The notes: generated by a model from the letters alone, not told the origin. A stretch of 64,000 nucleotides of DNA from Mesorhizobium sp. (GCA_004017535.1 SAJS01000006.1:186001-250000), one strand, 5' to 3'. Shown: positions 48,760 to 59,166, counted from the stretch's first letter. Made by a program: numbers and translations.

Positions 48760-49707
48760 ATGGCCTGGCTGAAGAAGCTCTCCGGCGCCGTCATCGTGCT
48801 TGGCGGCGCGGCGGCCGCCGCCGGCTGGGCCCTGTCAGCGCCGGTCAGGTTTGACGCCGGGGCCATCGCGCAGCTCGGCCCCGGCGACGCCGCCAAAGGC
48901 AAACGCATCTTCTATGCGGGCGGCTGCACCTCCTGCCATTCGAAGCCCGGCGCCCAGGGCGACGCCCGGCTGCAGCTGGCCGGCGGGCTGGAACTGAAGA
49001 CGCCGTTCGGCACCTTCGTGCCGCCCAACATCTCGCAGGACCGGAAGGACGGCATCGGCGCCTGGAGCGAGGAGGATTTTGCCAACGCCATGCTGAAAGG
49101 CGTCTCGCCTTCGGGCGAGCATCTCTATCCGGCCTTTCCCTACGCCTCCTACGCGCGCATGAAGCCGGCCGACATCGCCGATCTCTACGCTTTCATGAAG
49201 ACGCTGCCGGCGGTTGCCGGCAAGGCGCCGGACCACAAGCTTTCCTTCCCCTTCACCATCCGCCGCGGCATCGGCCTGTGGAAGCTTCTCTATCTCAGTC
49301 CCGAGCCGGTGATCGCATTGCCCGACGGCACGCCCGACAAGGTGCTGGCCGGCCGCTACCTCGTCGAGGGACCCGGCCATTGCGGCGAATGCCACACGCC
49401 GCGCGATTTCGCCGCCGGCGTCAAGAAGGGCGAATGGCTCGCCGGCTCCGTGGCGGCCGAAGGCACCGGCGTCGTGCCCAATATCACTCCCGACGGGAAG
49501 AGCATCAAGGACTGGTCGGAAGCCGATATCGCCAACTATCTCGAGACCGGCTTCACGCCCGATTTCGATTCCGTCGGCGGCGCCATGGTCGAGGTGCAAA
49601 AGAACATGGCCCAATTGACCGCGGACGACCGCGCAGCGATCGCGGCCTATCTCAAGGCTGTCCCGCCGCATCCCAACGGCTATCCGGCGCACAAGCCGGC
49701 GAGTTGA
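48760..49707 (+). CDS. Membrane-anchored diheme cytochrome c
   Basis: This 315-residue protein has an N-terminal hydrophobic anchor (AVIVLGGAAAAAGWALSA) and two class I cytochrome c domains. CTSCH is at residues 56-60 and CGECH at 208-212. Methionine-ligand regions are plausible near PAFPYASYARMKPADI and the mirrored part of domain 2. It resembles the diheme subunits of periplasmic alcohol/aldehyde or gluconate dehydrogenases, but no dehydrogenase subunit is adjacent. It probably carries electrons to or from the cytochrome c' encoded just upstream (inference). Confidence 0.9.
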   Translation: MAWLKKLSGAVIVLGGAAAAAGWALSAPVRFDAGAIAQLGPGDAAKGKRIFYAGGCTSCHSKPGAQGDARLQLAGGLELKTPFGTFVPPNISQDRKDGIGAWSEEDFANAMLKGVSPSGEHLYPAFPYASYARMKPADIADLYAFMKTLPAVAGKAPDHKLSFPFTIRRGIGLWKLLYLSPEPVIALPDGTPDKVLAGRYLVEGPGHCGECHTPRDFAAGVKKGEWLAGSVAAEGTGVVPNITPDGKSIKDWSEADIANYLETGFTPDFDSVGGAMVEVQKNMAQLTADDRAAIAAYLKAVPPHPNGYPAHKPAS

Positions 49708-49717
49708 GAACTTTTAT

Positions 49718-50107
49718 CTACGGGTGGCGGTCGCCGAGAAAGTCGAAGCCGTCTTCGAAAAAGTGGTTGTAGTCGCAGGTCAGTTCCTCGCCGGGCGCGA
49801 TATCGCGCAGCGCGTAGGTTTCCTCGGGCGAGGAGACGTCGCAGTTCGGCTCGTCGGCGTGGTTCATGTAACGCGCGTCGTCCGCCTCGAACACGATGTA
49901 GTTGGGGTCGCGCCGGTCCGGATAAGAATAGCGGTCGAGATAGGACTTCACCGGCCCGCTCTCGCCCTCATAGGTGTCGACGGGAATGCGCCGGTCGAAC
50001 CTTGGGTCGAGCTTCCAGATCAGCGTGCCTTTTGCAATGCGGTGTTTGGCGAAGACGCCGATGCCCTGGATGGGCGATTTGTCGAGATAGACGTCGACGA
50101 GCAGCAT
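49718..50107 (-). CDS. SET-domain protein
   Basis: This 129-residue protein consists of little more than a SET domain. It has the N-terminal GIGVFAKHRIAKGTLIW strand, the pseudoknot motifs YMNHADEPNC and GEELTCDYNHFF, and YIVFEADDARY between. SET proteins are SAM-dependent lysine methyltransferases, and bacterial ones are short and mostly uncharacterised. There is no post-SET cysteine cluster. ATG 50107 begins at the conserved MLLVDVYLDKS. It stands alone between the cytochromes and the oligopeptidase gene. Confidence 0.87.
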   Translation of the reverse strand: MLLVDVYLDKSPIQGIGVFAKHRIAKGTLIWKLDPRFDRRIPVDTYEGESGPVKSYLDRYSYPDRRDPNYIVFEADDARYMNHADEPNCDVSSPEETYALRDIAPGEELTCDYNHFFEDGFDFLGDRHP

Positions 50108-50206
50108 GACGAACCTTGTGAATGAACAGCCGGCGCGGTCCAAGGACCGCGTCCAAAAAAGCAGAGCATTGCGTAACGCGCGCCCTTGTCAATTGCGAGT
50201 GGAAAA

Positions 50207-52318
50207 TCAGGTCTTCCCGGTTACTTTCAGGGCATAGGCGTAAATGTAGGCGATCTCCTCCAGCCGGGAGAAACGCCCCGAGGCGCCGGCGTGTCCGGAA
50301 TCCATGTTGATCTTGAACAGCACGGGGTTGTCGCCCGTCTTGCGTTCGCGCAGCAGTGCCACCCATTTCGCCGGCTCCCAATAGGTGACACGCGGATCGG
50401 TGAGGCCCGCCAGCGCCAGGATCGGCGGGTAGTCGAGCGCGGCGACATTGTCGTAGGGCGAATAGGCGGCAATCGTCTTGTAGTCGCCGGCGGACGCGAT
50501 CGGGTTGCCCCATTCCGGCCATTCCGGCGGCGTCAGCGGCAGGCTGGCGTCGAGCATGGTGGTGAGCACGTCGACGAACGGCACCTCGGCGACGATGCCG
50601 CCGAAGCTTTCCGGCGCCATGTTGGCAATCGCCCCCATCAGCATGCCGCCGGCGGAGCCGCCTTGCGCGACGATGCGGTTATGCTGTGTGTAACGCTCGG
50701 CGACGAGATGGCGGGCGCAGGCGATGAAGTCGGTGAAGGTGTTCATCTTCTTCGCCCGCTTGCCGTCCTCGTACCAGCCATAGCCCTTGTCCTTGCCGCC
50801 GCGCACATGCGCGATGGCATAGACGAAGCCGCGGTCGACCAGCGACAGGCAGTTGGTGTTGAAGGCCGAAGGCACCGTAATGCCATAGGAGCCGTAGCCG
50901 TAGAGCAGGCACGGTGCCGAGCCGTCCAGCGGCGTGTCGCGATGATAGAGCAGCGAGATCGGCACCAGCTCGCCATCGGCCGCCGGCGCCATCAGCCGGC
51001 GAGTGACATAGTGCTCCGGATCGTGGCCGGAGGGCACTTCCTGCGTCTTCAAAAGCACGCGCTCGCGGCTGCGCATGTTGTAGTCGAACACCTGCGCCGG
51101 CGTCGTCATCGACGAATAGGTGAAGCGCATCGTCTCGGTGTCGTATTCGTAGGAGCCGGAAAGGCCGAGCGAGAAAGCTTCCTCGTCGAACGAGATGAAA
51201 TGCTCCTCGCCGCTGGCGCGCTCGCGCACGACGATGCGCGGCAGTCCATCCTTGCGCTCGAGCCTGACCATATGGTGCTTGAAGCCGAGCACCGAGAGGA
51301 TCAGGCGGCCGGGCTCGTGCGGCACCAATTCCTGCCAATTGGCGCGCACAGGATTTTCCACCGGCGCGGTCATGATCTTGAAGTCCTTGGCGCCGTCGGC
51401 GTTGGTCAGGATGAAGAAGATGTCGCCGCCTTCTTCGAGGTCGTATTGCAGCCCGGCCTCCCGCACCGCCACGAGCCGGGGCGCCGCGGATGGGTCATCG
51501 GCCGGCAGAAGCCGATACTCGGACGTCTCATGGTCGTTAATGCCGATCATGATCCAGTCATTGGCGCGCGTGCCGCCCACATCCATGAAGAAGCCCGGAT
51601 CGGTCTCCTCATAGATCAGGCGGTCGTTCTCGGGCTTGTCGCCGAGCTTGTGGAAGAACACTTTCGACGGGCGATGGTTGTCGTCGAGGCGGGTGTAGAA
51701 GAAGCCGTCATCGCCGGCATTCCACACCCCGCCGCCGCCCGTATCCGGAATCTGGTCGGCAAGGTCGTTGCTGCCTGCAAGGTCGCGCACGCGCAGCGTG
51801 AAAAATTCCGAGCCCTTGTCATCGAACGCCCAGATCAGCTTCTTGTGGTCCGCGGAATGGTCGACGCCGCCGAGCCGGAAATAGGCCTTGCCCTCGGCCT
51901 CCGCGTCGCCGTCGAGCAGGATTTCCTCGCTGCCGCCATCGCGCGAGGTGCGGAAATAGCGCGGCTGCTCGCCGCCCTGCCGGAAGGAAGAGCCGTAGGC
52001 GTAGGGGCCGTCCTTCATCGGCACCGTCGAGTCGTCTTCCTTGATGCGTCCCTTCATCTCGGCAAACAGCTTGCCGCGCAGTTCCTCGGTGCCGGCCATC
52101 AGAACGGCCTGATAGGCGTTCTCGGCCTCCAGATGGACACGGATCCGGCCATCGAGCAAAGAAGGGTCGCGGAACACGGCCTGCCAGTTGTCGGCCCGCA
52201 GCCAGGCATAGTCGTCGCTGCGGGTGATGCCGTGATGCGTGTCGGACACCGGATGTTTCTCAGGCGTCGGCGGGCTGGCGGCCGGGAAGGCGGGAGTCGG
52301 GGCGGAAGTGCTGGTCAT
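50207..52318 (-). CDS. ptrB: Oligopeptidase B (prolyl oligopeptidase family, S9A)
   Basis: This 703-residue cytoplasmic serine peptidase cleaves small peptides after Arg or Lys. An N-terminal beta-propeller (about residues 70-420) gates the C-terminal alpha/beta-hydrolase. The nucleophile is Ser555 in AQGGSAGGML; the Asp is in LTDPRVTYWEPAKW and the His in MDSGHAGASGRFSR. The paired YGSYG and HVRGGKDKGYGWYEDGK segments are typical of oligopeptidase B. A 720-residue open frame lies exactly antisense and is a shadow. Confidence 0.94.
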   Translation of the reverse strand: MTSTSAPTPAFPAASPPTPEKHPVSDTHHGITRSDDYAWLRADNWQAVFRDPSLLDGRIRVHLEAENAYQAVLMAGTEELRGKLFAEMKGRIKEDDSTVPMKDGPYAYGSSFRQGGEQPRYFRTSRDGGSEEILLDGDAEAEGKAYFRLGGVDHSADHKKLIWAFDDKGSEFFTLRVRDLAGSNDLADQIPDTGGGGVWNAGDDGFFYTRLDDNHRPSKVFFHKLGDKPENDRLIYEETDPGFFMDVGGTRANDWIMIGINDHETSEYRLLPADDPSAAPRLVAVREAGLQYDLEEGGDIFFILTNADGAKDFKIMTAPVENPVRANWQELVPHEPGRLILSVLGFKHHMVRLERKDGLPRIVVRERASGEEHFISFDEEAFSLGLSGSYEYDTETMRFTYSSMTTPAQVFDYNMRSRERVLLKTQEVPSGHDPEHYVTRRLMAPAADGELVPISLLYHRDTPLDGSAPCLLYGYGSYGITVPSAFNTNCLSLVDRGFVYAIAHVRGGKDKGYGWYEDGKRAKKMNTFTDFIACARHLVAERYTQHNRIVAQGGSAGGMLMGAIANMAPESFGGIVAEVPFVDVLTTMLDASLPLTPPEWPEWGNPIASAGDYKTIAAYSPYDNVAALDYPPILALAGLTDPRVTYWEPAKWVALLRERKTGDNPVLFKINMDSGHAGASGRFSRLEEIAYIYAYALKVTGKT

Positions 52319-52427
52319 TACGTCTCGCTGCGGAATTTGCTTGAATGACGAATGAACACGCCGCTCAGCGGCGGTTCAAGGGGCGCGGCTCAAGATGGTC
52401 TACAGAAGCCAAGTCGAAGGGGGAAAG

Positions 52428-52796
52428 ATGAAATCCTGTGTCTCTACCGCTATGTCTGTCGCCGTCCTCGCGGCGGGTCTGACTTTTTCCAGTCCATCTC
52501 ATGCAACCGTCTTTGCCGCCTGGCAAGTGGCGGGGGTGCCGTTCGGCGATACGCTCAATGCGCGAAAATATCCCTCCAACGCATCGCAAAAACAGGCCGC
52601 CTATCCGAACGGCACCGTGCTGCAGATGACCGGCCGCTGCACAGGTGGCGTAAATCTGCTCGATATCGCCTGGCAGCCGCAATGGAAGCAGCGCCAGGCG
52701 ATCCGCTATCGCTGGTGCGAGGTGTGGCACGACCCGGCGCAGAATGGCCATTTCGTCATCGGCTGGGTCTACGGCAAATATATCGCGCCTTATTGA
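52428..52796 (+). CDS. Small secreted SH3-like protein
   Basis: This 122-residue protein has an Sec signal peptide (MKSCVSTAMSVAVLAAGLTF, cut near SHA). The mature part of about 95 residues reads AAWQVAGVPFGDTLNARKYPS..., with GDTLNARKYPS matching the start of bacterial SH3 domains (x-x-x-L-N-V-R-x-x-P-S). Two Cys (RCTGG, RWCEVW) may form a disulfide. An SH3b-type protein in the periplasm would most plausibly bind peptidoglycan or another protein. GGGGGA precedes ATG 52428. It is a singleton. Confidence 0.75.
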   Translation: MKSCVSTAMSVAVLAAGLTFSSPSHATVFAAWQVAGVPFGDTLNARKYPSNASQKQAAYPNGTVLQMTGRCTGGVNLLDIAWQPQWKQRQAIRYRWCEVWHDPAQNGHFVIGWVYGKYIAPY

Positions 52797-53212
52797 CAGA
52801 CCGTCGGCTCGCCTTGTCGAGCCGGCCGACAGGGCTTCCCGCCCGCGCTACGTTGCGCCACAGGATTCATCGTGCTGTCGCAACAGGCGTCCAAGCATTG
52901 GTCAAGCATCGCGGGCCATGCCGTGTGGCTATCGGATGTCTAACATGCGGGTGACGCAACGTCACGGCATGCTGGTCTGGCCAGAAAAATCTCGCGAAGT
53001 TACACGCCGCACGAATTTTTGAAGCTGAAACGGCAATATTTGATGAATATCGACCAATATAAGTCAACATGCGAATTGACTTACTTGCCATGCCGCGTCA
53101 TTAAGATGACCGACGCGAATCGCAGGGCTTTCCTAAACGAAATTCGCGCGATGCCCGATCCCGGAAAAAAGGGCGCAGTTTTAGAAACAACTCTCGTTGG
53201 GGTCTTAGCACT
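52797..53212. other. Gene-free region upstream of mucR
   Basis: The 416 bases hold no convincing gene. The second half is A/T-rich relative to the window and probably contains the mucR promoter. The inverted repeat TAAGTCAA (53060-53067) / TTGACTTA (53076-53083) with an 8-base spacer stands out. A small open frame at 53019-53255 runs into mucR in another frame and looks fortuitous. Confidence 0.5.
53060..53083. promoter_or_regulatory. Inverted repeat upstream of mucR
   Basis: This is a perfect 8-bp inverted repeat, TAAGTCAA-N8-TTGACTTA, about 130 bases before the mucR ATG. MucR/Ros proteins are known to repress their own genes at A/T-rich sites. Whether this is such a site or another regulator's operator is open. 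Confidence 0.4.
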
Positions 53213-53638
53213 ATGGAAATCGTCGAAACACCTTCGAAAAACGGTGATGCGCTGATCGAGCTGACCGCTGATGTCGTCGCCGCCTATGTCAGCAACAACC
53301 CGGTGCCCGTTGGGGAATTGCCGAACCTTATCGCCGACGTCCATGCCGCGTTGGGCCGTGTCGGTGGTTCGCCGGAGCAGCCGTCGGCCGAGAAGCAGAA
53401 GCCGGCCGTCAATCCGAAGCGCTCCGTCCATGACGACTACATCGTCTGTCTCGAGGACGGAAAGAAGTTCAAGTCGCTGAAGCGTCACCTGATGACCCAT
53501 TACAATCTCACGCCGGAAGAGTACCGTGAGAAGTGGGGGTTGGACGCCAACTATCCGATGGTCGCCCCCAATTACGCGGCCGCCCGCTCGCAGCTCGCAA
53601 AGAAGATGGGTCTGGGCCGCAAGCGCAAGGGCCGCTGA
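53213..53638 (+). CDS. mucR: MucR/Ros-family zinc-finger regulator
   Basis: This 141-residue protein belongs to the Ros/MucR family, which controls exopolysaccharide, motility and symbiosis or virulence genes by binding A/T-rich DNA. The N-terminal oligomerisation part ([16 protein letters not shown]) is typical. The finger reads [18 protein letters not shown], with Cys79, Asp82, His92 and His96. The second zinc Cys of Agrobacterium Ros is Asp here, a substitution known in several Rhizobiales members. The C-terminus is basic (GLGRKRKGR). It is followed by a terminator-like hairpin before convergent sufE. Confidence 0.95.
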   Translation: MEIVETPSKNGDALIELTADVVAAYVSNNPVPVGELPNLIADVHAALGRVGGSPEQPSAEKQKPAVNPKRSVHDDYIVCLEDGKKFKSLKRHLMTHYNLTPEEYREKWGLDANYPMVAPNYAAARSQLAKKMGLGRKRKGR

Positions 53639-53663
53639 TCGGCTTCGTTCCTCAGGCAAAGTT

Positions 53664-53699
53664 CGACGGCGCCTTTGCGGCGCCGTTTCGCTTTTCCGG
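53664..53699 (+). terminator. Terminator between mucR and sufE
   Basis: ACGGCGCC (53666-53673) and GGCGCCGT (53679-53686) form a perfect 8-bp stem with a 5-base loop, followed by TTCGCTTTTCC. It lies 28 bases after mucR in a convergent gap and can serve mucR; sufE may also use it. Confidence 0.75.
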
Positions 53700-53723
53700 A
53701 TAGCGAAGGCGATATGGACCGGA

Positions 53724-54152
53724 TCAGGCCGTCTGCTTCAGCGCCGCTTCCGCGTCGCGCTTGATGCGCTTGACCATCGAACGCAGGCCGTTGGCGCGCT
53801 GCGGCGACAGATGCTCATCAAGCCCGAGCTCCTTTAGCGTCGCCTCCGCGTCCGTGTTCTGGATCTCGCTTGCCCGCCGGCCCGAAAACAGCGCCAGCAT
53901 GATGGCGACGAGGCCGCGCACGATGTGGGCGTCCGAATCGCCCTGGAAGCTGATCACCGGATCGGCGCCCGCTCCCTGCTCGGTGGTGAGCCACACCTGG
54001 CTGACGCAGCCGGGCACCTTGTTCGCGGCCGTGCGTTCCTCCTCGGGGAAAGGCGGCAGGCCCTCGCCGAGCTCGATCACATAGCGATAGCGGTCCTCCC
54101 ACTCGTCGAGCAGGGAAAAGTCGTCGCGGATCGTCTGGATCGGGGTGGTCAT
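53724..54152 (-). CDS. sufE: SufE sulfur acceptor/cysteine desulfurase partner
   Basis: This 142-residue protein is of the SufE family. It receives persulfide sulfur from SufS and passes it to the Fe-S scaffold. The sulfur-carrying Cys lies in NKVPGCVSQVWL. The core RYRYVIELGEGLPPFPEEER and the RANGLRSMVKRIK end are typical. ATG 54152 (MTTPIQTIRDDF) is preferred over the longer start at 54176. No other suf genes are nearby, which is usual for the stand-alone Rhizobiales sufE. Confidence 0.92.
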   Translation of the reverse strand: MTTPIQTIRDDFSLLDEWEDRYRYVIELGEGLPPFPEEERTAANKVPGCVSQVWLTTEQGAGADPVISFQGDSDAHIVRGLVAIMLALFSGRRASEIQNTDAEATLKELGLDEHLSPQRANGLRSMVKRIKRDAEAALKQTA

Positions 54153-54263
54153 GGCCCGCATATAGTGGCGCGGCACCGCCGCGTCACGGAAAAAGAAAGA
54201 CGCCGCGGGCGTCGAGAGGTCGGACGGGCCCGCGGCGTAGCCAAGTGGCGGCTGAAGATTGTC

Positions 54264-54653
54264 TCAGTTCTTGGAAGTCAACAGCACTGGTATGTTGACC
54301 TTGGCGGGCAGGACGATGTCCTCGGCGACGCTGCCGGTGGTCATCTTGGCCGTGTCCGCGACCTTCGTCTCGGCCACGCCCGCCTGCTCTGATTTGTCGT
54401 CGATCATGGCGGCGGCGATCTTGGCCGTTTCCTGGGCCCGCACTGTAATGGTGTACATGGCCGATTTGCCGGTTTCGCAGACATCGGGCTTGCGCTCGCA
54501 CAGCCCTGCAATGTCGCCCACCGCCTCGCGCGCCGCGAACAGCGCCTGGATCGGCCCGACACTCTGCTGGCCGTCCTGGCCGGGGCCGACGCCGAGCGGC
54601 AGCGCCAGCAGCACCAGCGAAAACCAGAAAGCCATCCTGATCAGAAAGCCCAT
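54264..54653 (-). CDS. DUF5330-like small membrane/exported protein
   Basis: This 129-residue protein starts with a hydrophobic segment, MGFLIRMAFWFSLVLLALPLG. A region with two Cys (IAGLCERKPDVCETG) and a Thr/Ala/Val-rich tail follow. The N-terminal half resembles Rhizobiales proteins I recall as DUF5330; this is from memory. It is an envelope protein of unknown role. It shares strand with sufE but is 111 bases upstream, so it may be a separate unit. Confidence 0.7.
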   Translation of the reverse strand: MGFLIRMAFWFSLVLLALPLGVGPGQDGQQSVGPIQALFAAREAVGDIAGLCERKPDVCETGKSAMYTITVRAQETAKIAAAMIDDKSEQAGVAETKVADTAKMTTGSVAEDIVLPAKVNIPVLLTSKN

Positions 54654-55147
54654 CTTACTTGCCTCTCGTGCGGGATGGATCCTGTATCCATCCGTGACGG
54701 ATCATGCATCCATCGGCATGACCTCTTTTATGGGCGCGACAATGGCACGGTCACGCAAAGGACGGCTTGCGTCGAAGCCGCGAATTTGTCTCAAATTTTA
54801 GGCGAATTGGAAAGGAACTGGTTTTGAAGCGGACTTGTGTCGAATCTCATCGGCAGCATTAACTTTACGATAACCATATATGGCTTTGTAACTAATCGAT
54901 TTTATTCCCAACAGAGATTGGCCGCGTCAGGTTTAGGCCCGTTTTGGCACAGGCCTCGCGGCTAACGCGCCGTTTACCATGGCGCCAACTCGCCGTGCTT
55001 TGCGGGGCCGGCATCACAATATTTGCCTTGGGGCGGTCGCTGGCACCCGTCAGCCTTATCCATTCCTTAAACGCTGGATGCGAGTTTCAAGTCATTGATT
55101 GAGTCACCTGCCAGGCAGGATGTTTTTTATCACCGGGTACGCGTGCG
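54654..55147. other. Gene-free region upstream of the histidine kinase
   Basis: These 494 bases carry no convincing gene in any frame. The middle part (about 54830-54920) is clearly A/T-rich and likely holds promoters for the kinase gene and for the divergent small membrane protein. A CtrA-like site is noted separately at 54859-54874. Confidence 0.5.
54859..54874 (+). promoter_or_regulatory. CtrA-like binding site upstream of the cell-cycle kinase
   Basis: TTAA-CTTTACG-ATAAC fits the CtrA consensus TTAA-N7-TTAAC in 8 of 9 fixed positions. It lies 274 bases before the kinase start. DivJ/PleC-type kinases act upstream of CtrA, so feedback would make sense. A single near-match in an A/T-rich stretch is weak evidence. 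Confidence 0.35.
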
Positions 55148-56921
<1,774 letters not shown>

Positions 56922-56947
<26 letters not shown>

Positions 56948-57713
56948 GGTGGTCGAACCCGAGCGCGGCGTTCTTGCCGAGGGCGCGGTCGCCGTCGGCC
57001 AGCTGATCGCAAGCAATCCGGTCCTGGTCGGCGGCTCGACCGCCTTCCTGGTGACGCTGTTCTATGTCTCGGCCAATGCGCTCTGGTATCAGCCTTTTCC
57101 GCATACCGGCGCCTTCTTTGCCACCCGCAGCATCGAGAATTTCCCGCATACCGTCTCCAACGAGCCGGAGACCACCATCAACATCGTGCGCCAGCCGCCG
57201 GCACAGCCCGCGGCCAAGCCGGATCCGGTCGTCCAGCAGGTGCAGGGCATCCTGAAGGACCTCAACTTCTATGACGGCACAGTCGACGGTCTCACCGGAC
57301 CGGCGACGCGCAAGGCGATCCAGTCCTACCAGCTGAAAGTCGGGCTGCCGGGGTCGGGCGAGATCGACGGCGCGTTGCTCGACCAGCTTGGCACGCGCCA
57401 GACGACGGCGGCGATTCCACATCCGGCGCCGCGGCCGGCGGACGCGGCAGCAGCCACGCCGTCCGCCAAGCCATCGGTAATTCCAGTCTCGGCCCCGGCC
57501 GATGGCGCCACGCAATCGCCCGATGCCCGCATCGTCAAGATCCAGGCCGGCCTGAAAGCTTTCGGCAACAACGACATGCAGCTCGACGGCAAGGTCGGCG
57601 CCCGCACCAAGGCCGCGATCAAGGAATTCCAGGCCCTGTTCGGCCTGCCGGAGACCGGCGAGCCCGACGAAGCCGTGTACGTCAAGATGCGCGAGATCGG
57701 TCTGACCAACTGA
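56922..57713 (+). CDS. Peptidoglycan-binding protein with two PGB domains
   Basis: This 263-residue protein has a basic N-terminus and a membrane segment (LVGGSTAFLVTLFYVSANALWY). Two PG_binding_1 domains follow: about residues 97-155 (VQQVQGILKDLNFYDGTVDG) and 200-260 (IVKIQAGLKAFGNNDMQLDG). They are joined by a Pro/Ala-rich linker. It is a bitopic inner-membrane protein reaching the cell wall. ATG 56922 has GGGGAGGGG directly upstream and lies inside the end of the kinase gene, so translation is coupled. This suggests a wall-anchored partner for the kinase. Confidence 0.87.
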
Positions 57714-57732
57714 GCGGCGGCAACGATCGTTT

Positions 57733-57762
57733 CGGTTCCTTCATTCTTGCGGTAAGGAACCG
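57733..57762. other. Hairpin between peptidoglycan-binding gene and DUF1491 gene
   Basis: CGGTTCCTT (57733-57741) and AAGGAACCG (57754-57762) form a perfect 9-bp stem with a 12-base loop. There is no T-run. It may tune expression between the two genes. Confidence 0.5.
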
Positions 57763-57785
57763 CGCATGACATCCGGAAACCACCC

Positions 57786-58133
57786 ATGCGCGTAACCACC
57801 GATCTCTGGGTCTCGGCCCTTGTACGCCGCGTCTTCGGCGCCGGCGGCTTTGCCGCGGTGGTCAAGCGCGGCGCGACCGAGGCGGGCGCCGTCTTCGTGC
57901 TGTCGCGCGGGCGGATGGGGGAAGTCGCTCTTTATGGGCCGGCGCCGCAGACGAGCTACGATTCGGCCAAGCCGGATGAGCGCTTCTTCACCTTGCTCGA
58001 TGCCGGCGACGATAGCGCCGCCTCTGATGCGCGGTTGGAGCGCGAGAAGAAATTCGATCCCGACATCTGGGTGGTCGAGATCGAGGCGGGAGCCGTTCCG
58101 GTCGAAGAGCTTCTTTCGGTAAAGACCGACTAG
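57786..58133 (+). CDS. DUF1491 family protein
   Basis: This 115-residue soluble protein begins MRVTTDLWVSALVRRVF and contains GGFAAVVKRGATEAGAVFVL and DIWVVEIE, the conserved text of DUF1491, a family found in alphaproteobacteria. Function is unknown. It follows the kinase and peptidoglycan-binding genes on the same strand, a grouping I recall from other Rhizobiales. Confidence 0.87.
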   Translation: MRVTTDLWVSALVRRVFGAGGFAAVVKRGATEAGAVFVLSRGRMGEVALYGPAPQTSYDSAKPDERFFTLLDAGDDSAASDARLEREKKFDPDIWVVEIEAGAVPVEELLSVKTD

Positions 58134-58190
58134 GGCGCCTCATGGGCCCCGGCTCGCGATGAGAGCAAGAGCGCCGTGCGAGAAGGTTCA

Positions 58191-58609
58191 TCATGCCGCT
58201 TCCCCCTTCTGGACGGGATACCGGGCAGCGAAGACTTCCTTGGCCGCAAACAGCCCGTTGAGCGCCGCAGGAAAGCCGGCATAAACCGTCATCTGGATGA
58301 TGGTTTCGATAATTTCGTCTCTGGTCAGCCCGACATTGAGCCCCGCCTCGATATGGACTTTCAGTTGCGGGTCGCGGTTCCCATCGCTGTCAGCGCCGCG
58401 ATGGTCGCGATCTCACGGGCGCGCAGATCGAGGCCGGGGCGGCTATAGATGTCGCCAAACGAGAACTCGAACACGTAGTTCGCGAAGTCGGGGGCAATAT
58501 CCGCCAGGGCGGCGATGACATTGTGGCCGGCTTCGCCATCTATTTCAGCGAGCGCCCGCTTGCCGCGTTGCAGCCGGCTTTCGCTGACGTTCGGGGATTG
58601 ATGCGTCAT
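58191..58609 (-). pseudogene. Carboxymuconolactone decarboxylase family gene with a frameshift
   Basis: From ATG 58609 the protein reads [40 protein letters not shown] and ALTAMG. It then hits TGA because one base seems to be missing near 58378-58384. In the shifted frame the family sequence resumes as [20 protein letters not shown] and [20 protein letters not shown], to TGA 58191-58193. The restored product would be about 139 residues. Members are small alpha-helical proteins with decarboxylase or peroxidase-like activity. The start lies 65 bases inside the upstream merR gene. Confidence 0.85.
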
Positions 58610-58976
58610 AGTCCTTCATCCTCTTTTCAACGCCGGCATATCCGGCAATCTTGGTGTCGAGGACGAGAAGGCAGGCTTGCAGTTTGGCCAGATGCGCACG
58701 GACACGCTCGCGGTGCTGTTGGAGCAACGCGCCGCGCTCCGCCTCCGTGTCGACGCCGCGTTCCCGCAAGGCCGCGTAACGCAGCATTTCCCGAATAGGC
58801 ATTCCTGTCGTTTTGAGACGGTCGAGAAATTCTATCCAGGTCAGGATTGATGCGTCGTAGTCACGTTGGCCCGATTGGTCCCTGTCGGCATTGGGAAGCA
58901 GCCCGATCCGCTCGTAGTAACGGATGGTGTAGGCAGACAGTCCCGAACGCTTCGCCAGCTCGCCAATCTTCATCAA
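58545..58976 (-). CDS. MerR-family transcriptional regulator
   Basis: This 143-residue protein has the N-terminal MerR helix-turn-helix and wing, KIGELAKRSGLSAYTIRYYE and IGLLPNADRDQSGQRDYD. A dimerisation helix follows (about residues 80-118, ERGALLQQHRERVRAHLAKL). It has no Cys metal-binding set at the C-terminus, so a small molecule or stress rather than a metal is likely sensed. It overlaps and precedes the frameshifted CMD gene, its probable target. The start may be either of two adjacent Met codons (58976 or 58973). Confidence 0.9.
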   Translation of the reverse strand: MMKIGELAKRSGLSAYTIRYYERIGLLPNADRDQSGQRDYDASILTWIEFLDRLKTTGMPIREMLRYAALRERGVDTEAERGALLQQHRERVRAHLAKLQACLLVLDTKIAGYAGVEKRMKDYDASIPERQRKPAATRQAGAR

Positions 58977-59111
58977 CGCTCTTCTTTCGTCACGACGCGC
59001 AGAAAGCTACGAGTTAGAGTGCGCTCTAAGTCAAGAGGCTTTGTCACTTCGTCGTGTCGCGGAAATGCTAAGTTTCGCGACGACGTCGGCTCGTTGATTT
59101 TAGCTGAAAAA

Positions 59112-59166
59112 ACAAACGCTTAAAGCGCGTCCCCTGGATCCTTTTAAGCGCGAGGCGCTTCAAGCC
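59112..59166. repeat. Short palindromic intergenic element
   Basis: AACAAACGCTTAAAGCGCGT...TTTTAAGCGCGAGGCGCTTC contains imperfect inverted GCGCTTAA-type arms. It looks like the tail half of the same rhizobial repeat family as the element before glgB (from memory). Confidence 0.4.

Noticed and set aside
50186-52348. A 720-residue open frame on the plus strand exactly opposite the oligopeptidase B gene.
   Set aside because: It is a mirror of ptrB caused by high third-position GC, which removes stops on the opposite strand. It is rich in Arg, Ala, Gly and Val with no recognisable domain, while ptrB has complete catalytic motifs.
53019-53255. A 78-residue open frame in the leader of mucR.
   Set aside because: It lacks a ribosome-binding site, overlaps mucR in another frame and shows no family resemblance. 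Its codon usage is more A/T-rich than its neighbours.
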